Positions 44,917 through 51,003 of a stretch of DNA of 51,003 nt are shown here, in pieces; positions within the stretch are counted from its first letter, which is position 1; the number at the start of each line of letters is the position of its first letter. The notes beneath the pieces are model-generated. The model ran no database searches. It saw only the letters and a list, made by a program, of their open reading frames with translations, and was not told where the DNA came from. The DNA is from Nemertoderma westbladi (Eukaryota; Xenacoelomorpha; Nemertodermatida; Nemertodermatidae). The stretch is from positions 1 through 51,003 of the forward strand of contig JAUCBJ010004960.1 in the NCBI GenBank assembly GCA_032718475.1, written 5' to 3'. Position numbers and translations under genes: made by a program.

Positions 44917-45168
44917 TTGGACGACCCTATTCTCTGCAAGAGTTTTGGACGAACGCATCCAACGATAAGCGGAGGAAAATCAGCTCGAGGAGAAGCATAT
45001 CGAAATGGACGATACACCGATCGTAATCCTAAACCTTCTGATGCAATTGTATTGCACCCTTCACCCAGGAGTTACAGCCCTCCTAGTAAAGTGGCTCGCC
45101 CCAAAGAGAAAAGGACTCTTGCTAGCCTCAAAAAACTGCGTAAACGCCGTCCGCGTAAGAAAGACTAA
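44917..45168 (+). CDS. Extra BEL/Pao open frame 3, basic C-terminal tail
   Basis: 83 codons without an ATG start, ending TAA at 45166-45168, 77 bases before the 3' LTR. It ends in a strongly basic tail (LKKLRKRRPRKKD) that could bind nucleic acid or act as a nuclear signal. The stretch between 44723 and 44916 also has coiled-coil-like coding character, broken by stops, which supports one decayed gene running from 43810 to here. Confidence 0.45.
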   Translation: MDDPILCKSFGRTHPTISGGKSARGEAYRNGRYTDRNPKPSDAIVLHPSPRSYSPPSKVARPKEKRTLASLKKLRKRRPRKKD

Positions 45169-45245
45169 CTGTTTAGAGTATTTTTATATTTTAGAAACTG
45201 TGATTTTTATATTTTATAGACTAAAATCCCATTTTCTGGGAGCGG
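45169..45245 (+). promoter_or_regulatory. Possible polypurine tract before the 3' LTR
   Basis: GGGAGCGG (45238-45245) directly precedes the TG of the right LTR, the position of the plus-strand primer in LTR elements. It is short and interrupted by C, so the call is tentative. Confidence 0.4.
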
Positions 45246-46426
45246 TGTAAAAGCTTTTGCGGAATTAGCGGTTATTTTCCCCGTAAAGTACTCTGTAGTT
45301 GGTTTAACAGGCATAAAAGGCCGTGTCCTTACTGTACTGGTGTTTTAGTGGACATAAAAAGCCATCTCTTCTGTATGTGTACTTTAGCGGACATAATTAG
45401 CAATTCTATGACGCAATGCGCTAGATCCTCTTGAAACAGTGTAGTTACTATGATGACAGCTAACAGCTGAGCTGTACACGTGTAGTTTTTTCCTTGTTCT
45501 CTGGTGTTTCTTTGTTCGGTCAACCAATCAGAGCGATTCTCTTGCTTTTTGGACAGAAACCTCCAAGAAATCGCGCAATGCATTATGGGTCAATGTTTAC
45601 ATTTTTGTCCTGAGCCTAGAAGACCGGCTTTTGGAATCTCTGTGTTTTTCAGTCTTTAGCCCAACATTAGTAGGCTTAATTATAGAACGTATATCTGTTA
45701 TCATTACTCACATATCTTAACATAACATAATCATAACCAGTCATACCTTAACATTTGTACTGCTATTTACTGTCGGTTATTCATTATATCGGTTGATGGA
45801 ATATTATTATATTTGGAATACCGATAAATAATTACAAAACCCTCAATCTTCTTGATATACTGAAGGTAAGAGAGACCGGTTACATATAACGATTGCGACT
45901 TACATTAAAGTGGTTCTGAAGTGAATCTAATGCTATTTCATAGGCACTACATGTATTGGTTGTTGTTCTCTTTATATGTGATTAAAATTAGTGAAGGTCG
46001 GCAGATCGGTGTGCAGCATTGTGCAGTATTGTGTATGATTGTGACTGATAACAAAGCATCTCCTAAAGAATGCGCCATATACGTGAATCTATAGCCATCC
46101 CGTTGTGTCTAGTTTAAGTCATAACTCTGTTTACATATTTAGAGCGCCACGTCCTAAAGGAACTGTTAATATTTCCCGAAAGTGAATAATATTTGTCAGA
46201 GATTATATATTACGATCAGTCGAATAATACAGTAGGCCTACACCGCAATACGGTTAGGCTTCCGAATCCAGTCTCCCGGGTATATCCAGCGGGTGAATGG
46301 TCGCGCATAGACTGGCTTCGGCTAATGTAGTGTATCAAATACTCGTCATAGGCTAAAGACGATTTATTATCTAGAAGACATCCCAATTTGGCAGGTTAAA
46401 CTGCTAAAGGTCTGAAAGCGCGAACA
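45246..46426 (+). repeat. 3' LTR of BEL/Pao element
   Basis: 1181 bp, TG...CA. Counted by eye it differs from the 5' LTR at about ten positions plus one deleted T (AGCTGGTT against AGCGGTT), so about 99% identity and a recent insertion. Confidence 0.93.
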
Positions 46427-46605
46427 CTTGTTCCTCCTATATTCAAATTACGATCGCAAAATTTATTTCCGTATAAAATATATTCTGTTTTCTTCACGTT
46501 TAACGTTAATCGATTTGACACGAGCCATTCCTGGATTTTGATTAATTCCCCATTAACTTTGTCAATCTGTAATTGACAGGCAATTGACAGGCAATCTGTA
46601 ATTGA
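46427..46605 (-). pseudogene. CR1/Jockey-like LINE, upstream part of the split copy
   Basis: On the minus strand the codons read DKVNGELIKIQEWL then SNRLTLNVKKTEYILYG. This is the stretch that normally comes just before the YLGV motif in CR1/Jockey-type reverse transcriptases. Its end at 46427 is the point where the BEL/Pao element entered; the rest is at 29967-30614. It is truncated near 46605 within a short repeat, and the FADD-type active site is missing. Confidence 0.8.
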
Positions 46606-46618
46606 CAGGCAATCTGTA
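46563..46618 (+). repeat. Short tandem repeat of TCAATCTGTAATTGACAGG
   Basis: Two to three partial copies of CAATCTGTAATTGACAGG lie at the truncated end of the LINE. This could be a by-product of the 5' truncation and integration. Confidence 0.7.
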
Positions 46619-47294
46619 CCAATCTAGTCCGAGGTAAAAAGTAGTTTTTGTTTGTAAACGAACTTTAAATAATTTCATTTATAACATTATTATTAAAAAC
46701 CAAGTTGAGATACTAATCACTACCAATAAGTAAACAAATATTTGAAATCAAATCAAATCAAGATTCTCATCAAAATATGAACTGATTGACAATATTCGGA
46801 ACGGCCGTAGTCAACAATAAAGGCAATCTGTCAACTAAAATTGCATTTGTTTCCACTAAACTATCCGAAGTTTCAACGTAACTTATAAGTTTATAACTCG
46901 TCCCGCTGGGTAAATATGTCGTAAAATAACTTGGTAATAATTTGGCATCACCGCCAATAGACTATTTATTTTATATCCTATAAACCAAACTTTTGGGACA
47001 CCAAAGAGTGGGTGGGTACAAATTTATCCATAAATTTATATTATTTTGTATTTTTTACAGTATTACTTATTTGCTTAAAGTTAGATCATCAAATGAAACC
47101 TTATTGATCTATATGGGCTTACATTAACCACTACAGGGTAATTATTTATTTAGATAAGCAACAAAGAAGTGGCAAAAATATTCGCGTTTAAAAAACTCGC
47201 TATTACAATATTTAACAAATTAACATTATTATCATTATGAATCTAAAAGTTTTACATCTAAGTTATATTATTATTATTAATATTATTGTTACAG
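46619..47294 (+). other. Intron of the second Ig gene, right part
   Basis: AT-rich, ending in a T-rich tract and the acceptor TTATTGTTACAG (47294). No gene seen. Confidence 0.6.
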
Positions 47295-47900
47295 ATTTGC
47301 CGTCTAGGATAAACATTAACCCCAACGATGCGATTACAAAGAAAAAAGGCGAAACATTGGAATTAAAATGTTCGGCAGACGAATACAATGTGGAACTAAA
47401 CCCAAGTTGGTCCTGGTACGTTGGTACTAAAGATGTTACTGGTGATGCAGCTACAGTTGCTGAACCATCTTCATCAACATTTACACTAGACCCTTTACGC
47501 GCAGACGATGGAGGTGATTATAAGTGCGAGTTTACCGGTAGTTACAGCAACGGTGGGGAAGGGAGAAAAGAAAGTCCTGCGGTAACGGTAACTGTAGAAT
47601 ATTGTGATCTGGACCTGAGAGTTTCTGGTACTTCTTATGATGGAGGTGATTCAATACAATTAAATAGAAGTTTAGAAGTTCATAACGACCCAATAGAGGT
47701 AAAGTGGATTCCAGTTGGAGATGGATGCAATATAGGTGTTGGTTATATTTGGAGTGGCGACTTCGTAACCGGTGGAGATGAAGTTAGGAATATCGATATA
47801 AATAAAAGATCTTCAGGGATTTACACAACAACAGCCGAATATACGTTTTATGATTCATCAACTATTACAGAGTCATTCACTATTGAGTTAATAGTTCAGT
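47295..47900 (+). CDS. Ig-superfamily gene, internal exon with two Ig-like domains
   Basis: Acceptor TTACAG at 47289-47294 and donor CAGT/GTAAGT at 47901. Both ends are phase 1 (202 codons). The exon starts AT, which completes a T from an exon ending like 24472 to Tyr, giving the usual 'VQY.P' linker. The first domain is a canonical Ig: LELKCSADE, WSWY and DDGGDYKC. The second, from YCDLDLRVSG to ELIVQ, keeps an Ig-like strand pattern but lacks the usual Cys pair. The T left at the donor again predicts a following exon starting AT or AC, outside the window. It is probably the next exon of the gene starting at 23626; an independent paralogue is possible. The 86-bp minisatellite starts inside its last 31 bases. 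Confidence 0.8.
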
Positions 47901-48275
47901 GTAAGTAACAATAAACTACTGTAAATATTACCCTCCATCACTGTTAGTAGAACAGGAGTCATTCACTATTGAGTTAATAGTTCAGTGTAAGTAACAATAA
48001 ACTACTGTAAATAATACCCTCCTTCACTGTTAGTAGAACAGGAGTCATTCACTATTGAGTTAATAGTTCAGTGTAAGTAACAATAAACTACTGTAAATAT
48101 TACCCCCCATCACTGTTAGTAGAACAGGAGTCATTCACTATTGAGTTAATAGTTCAGTGTAAGTAACAATAAACTACTGTAAATATTACCCTCCATCACT
48201 GTTAGTAGAACAGGAGTCATTCACTATTGAGTTAATAGTTCAGTATAAGTAACATTAAACTACTGTAAATATTAC
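47870..48275 (+). repeat. 86-bp minisatellite containing exon end and 5' splice site
   Basis: Five copies start at 47870, 47956, 48042, 48128 and 48214. Each holds the last 31 exon bases, the donor GTAAGT and 49 intron bases. Four donors are intact; the fifth reads ATAAGT. The last copy is partial. An AACAG precedes each repeated exon end and could act as an acceptor. Confidence 0.95.
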
Positions 48276-51003
48276 ATATATATTACATATATATACATAT
48301 GTATATTTAAATTTAAATTTAGGTGGGGGGGGGGGGGGGGGGGGGGGTGGTATACACCATTTTCGGACAACTCTTCGATTTATCACTCTCAGCGTTTTAA
48401 AATTGTTTGGTTTTGGCTATAATTTGGAATATAGGTGCCTAAGATGCTATTCTACATGATAGGTTAGAAAATTTTTATTTATCGCTATTTAATATTAGTT
48501 ACTACTAGTTAACAACAAAAAAACTTGGTTGCGCTTAAAACCCTAAGGCTTTTACAGTTTTGAATCTAATAACATGAAATTTTTTTCATATGATAGATCA
48601 AAGATGGGGCAATATAACTATCAGGCGAAATTTTGAGAAAATAATTGGCACCGCAAGGTGGCGCTACAAATTTATGCTAATTTTTTAGGTTTGTTATAAA
48701 TAGTATTAAATTTTATTAACAAATAATTTCGAAAAGTTGTCTGATACTTTTATGCAGGGTGGCTATGTATGTAGACACCCACAGAAAGTTTCAGACTAAT
48801 TGCTCAAAAATTGTAGAAGTAGTAGGGTTTTGAAGTTGACAATTTCATAAAAAAAATATTTGGAGATACAGTAATTGACCTTTCATTATACTTAGTAATA
48901 GTAATTTCAATTAGGTCTACCTAAATGGAAATTGTTATAACTTGAAAACTAAAAGATCTATTAAATAGCGGTTTTCAGAATGTAAACAAAGATATACACC
49001 TAAGTAATAAAGCACAATAATCAATACAAAGGTATCTTACTCCCTCGCATCGTTTTCAGATTTGTAATCCTCGTTAAATTCTGCTCTAGATCAAATAAAG
49101 ATCACCTTAATTGAATATAAGCAGATTTATTTCAATAATAAAACTGGTTGAATTTCAAATATTGGATTTTGAGCCATTTGCGATGCCATATTGATTTATA
49201 ATATGGATCAATGAAGCGCTTACAGGTAGGATGTATGTTTACTGTATTTTCTGCACTTTTATTTATAATTTACCTTAAAGAAATGTCTGGATATTAAAAA
49301 TTGATAAAAAAGTATAAGATAATATCGGAAATATTTTTAACGGAATTCCTCAAATATGTTTTAAGAAATTATTCGCTACATCTACTACAAACACACTACA
49401 AATCAGAAACAGAATGCATCAGATTCAACACACTCCAGCAGCTTCAAAATTAACTTTATAAAAACATATATTATTAACGACCGTTGGATTCTGGAGTAGA
49501 AAATAGGAGAGCCGAGCCCAATACAGGTTTGCTGACTGTCTGGCGCGAGCTTTGATAAAATTTTAGTGTAATCCAAAGAAGCTACTCTAAAAATGTATTA
49601 CATTCGCACGTGTCGGCCCTTAACCCTATTACCACTGGGGTGTTTTGACCATTGGCACTACTGGGGGGGGGGGGGGGGGGCGATTCTGCCCACCCACTAT
49701 ATTTTTGTAATCGTCCAATGAAATCCTACAAAATTTGGGCTGTTGGTGAAACAACTATAGATGAACACTATCAAACCTTAAAAAGTTAAATTTTCATAAG
49801 CAGGGAATCATAATTTTGATGAAAAAATAAAAGTAGTCCCAGGACAAAATTACAACATTTTTCGTTTTCTAAAAACTAATAGTGTGGCAATGTTGGCTAG
49901 ATTTAGTAGGTTTTTCAAGACGCTGAATCGAATGTGATTATATTCCATTTCCAAAAATTGATTTGGATGCTATTTTTCGTGCACCTAAGAAGTGGGCGTG
50001 GCACTTCAAATTTTGAAAAATTAGATATTCAGAAAATGCCCCTAATTTATATTTCAACGCATATTTATAGGTTTTCTGGGCCCCCCCCCCCCCCCCCCCC
50101 TTAAGTTAAGGAATATGTTAGTTAATTAGGGAATATGAGGGTAGGGTGTGAGATCAAGTTGTTTTAGTATAATAATATTTTAAGAATTCATATTTCATAT
50201 TTATTTTTTTATTTTTATTTATTTCATGTTTTTTTATTAATATTTTTAAATACATAATAATATACAATATTATATATATTACATTTGACACTACAATTAA
50301 TTAAATTAACGACGAAGAAGTTTGTTAAAATGCTGTTCACAATTGCAAACTCGACAGATTTCGTGTCGGGTAGATATAGAACTTCCTTGCCTACCGATCA
50401 GCGCTTGACCGGTACATTAAGGGGGGGTACACCCCCCTATGGACCTTTTTTGCAAATGGCTATAATTTCTGCTTGTGTGTAATTTTGTAAATTTTATACC
50501 TTTCGGGGGATTAACATATGGCCAAATATTGGGTTCAAAAAAAAAAATTTCAAATTTGCGTCGCCCTCTAGCGGCCACCAGCGAAATTGTTAAATTCACT
50601 AAAAAAAACACTACTAGTCTCACAATTTTGGGCGAAAATTTTCGAAACTTGGTTTTTCTGAATCAGCATCCTCGGCTCCACAAAACTTATCGGTTACATT
50701 TTTTATTTAGGTCTTAAATATTTTTAAAATTATTAACTAATATTAATTATTACTTAATAGATATTAACTAATTTCAAGAAATTAATATGGCACAATTCAA
50801 AATTCTAACCGATAACTTTTGATCAAAACCCGAAAAGAAATCAAACAAAAAAAAAATTTCGAGAATTGGTTAAGAAATGGCTGAGTAGTAGTATTTTGAA
50901 TGTGAAAAATACAATTCCGAGATAAACGCATTTAAAGTTTAAGAACAATATATTTCAAATGTTCCCGCTCTTTTCAGTACTGGTATCTCCTTTTCTTTTC
51001 CCA
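48276..51003 (+). other. Downstream intron or intergenic sequence
   Basis: AT-rich. It holds a run of 23 G (48325-48347), a run of 18 G (49663-49680), a run of 20 C (50081-50100), and a hairpin GGGGGG-TACA-CCCCCC inside 50421-50437. TTAACCCTATTACCACTGGG near 49620 resembles a piggyBac-type end, but no partner is seen. The open frames at 50285-50717 overlap on both strands and show no protein character. Confidence 0.5.

Larger units (their letters stand above)
30615..46426 (+). mobile_element. BEL/Pao LTR retrotransposon, 15.8 kb
   Basis: It is complete from TG of the left LTR to CA of the right LTR, with a CTTGT duplication on both sides. The order is LTR, 2.2 kb leader, gag, protease, reverse transcriptase, RNase H, integrase, 1.6 kb non-coding, extra open frames, LTR. 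Protease lies before reverse transcriptase and integrase is last, with a terminal domain of the BEL/Pao type. I see no primer-binding TGG directly after the left LTR. The purine-rich GGGAGCGG just before the right LTR (45238-45245) is a possible polypurine tract. BEL/Pao elements I know are mostly 5-9 kb, so the length is notable. Several coding breaks make this copy non-autonomous. Confidence 0.93.

Noticed and set aside
43810-45168. Envelope gene of the LTR element
   Set aside because: There is no signal peptide, transmembrane helix, fusion-like segment or Cys pattern. The sequence is hydrophilic with a basic tail.
50285-50717. Overlapping open frames near the right edge
   Set aside because: They lie on both strands across low-complexity DNA, with no domain, signal peptide or splice logic.

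Overview
The window is nuclear DNA of an animal, most likely a marine invertebrate. The evidence is phase-1 immunoglobulin exons with GT-AG introns, a metazoan-style Ig/FN3 transmembrane receptor tail, three retrotransposon classes (RTE-like LINE, CR1/Jockey-like LINE, BEL/Pao LTR element), AT-rich introns and many satellites. The palindromes TACCGGTA and TAGGCCTA recur often. I cannot assign a species.

Layout. 1-1399: broken 3' part of an RTE-type LINE. 1570-4072: the last two recognisable exons of an Ig-superfamily gene (Ig+FN3 exon, then transmembrane plus cytoplasmic-tail exon), with a C-rich minisatellite in the intron. 4267-19714: a 15.4 kb satellite of 39/42-bp units with nested higher-order duplications. 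20063-20774: an element with 26-bp perfect inverted ends. 21835-22750: an 18-bp minisatellite lying between two copies of a diverged segmental duplication. 23626-24472: first exon (signal peptide, unknown domain, Ig domain) of a second Ig gene in the same orientation. 47295-47900: a further Ig exon whose phase and junction residue fit splicing to the first one. The roughly 22.8 kb between them is then one intron, heavily loaded with mobile DNA.

Mobile DNA in that intron. 26910-29383 is a foldback-like element whose inverted ends are mirrored arrays of a 15-bp G/C repeat. It contains a piggyBac-like MITE with a palindromic array of about 155-bp units. 30615-46426 is a 15.8 kb BEL/Pao LTR retrotransposon with TG...CA LTRs of about 1.18 kb and a 5-bp target duplication (CTTGT). 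It splits a CR1-like LINE, whose two antisense halves lie at 29967-30614 and 46427-46605. Its LTRs are about 99% identical by eye, yet gag-pol has about six breaks. Two things are unusual: long tandemly duplicated non-coding leader and 3' regions, and an extra, broken, unrecognised protein module between pol and the 3' LTR.

How the parts relate. The only cellular genes I can support are the two tandem, same-strand Ig-superfamily genes (probably cell-surface recognition or adhesion proteins). The second gene's exon at 47295 is followed by an 86-bp minisatellite that has multiplied its own exon end and 5' splice site. All else is mobile or repetitive DNA. I saw no tRNA, rRNA or CRISPR. The candidates most worth follow-up are the extra module of the giant BEL/Pao element, the frame-preserving satellite, the mirrored-repeat foldback element and the splice-donor minisatellite.
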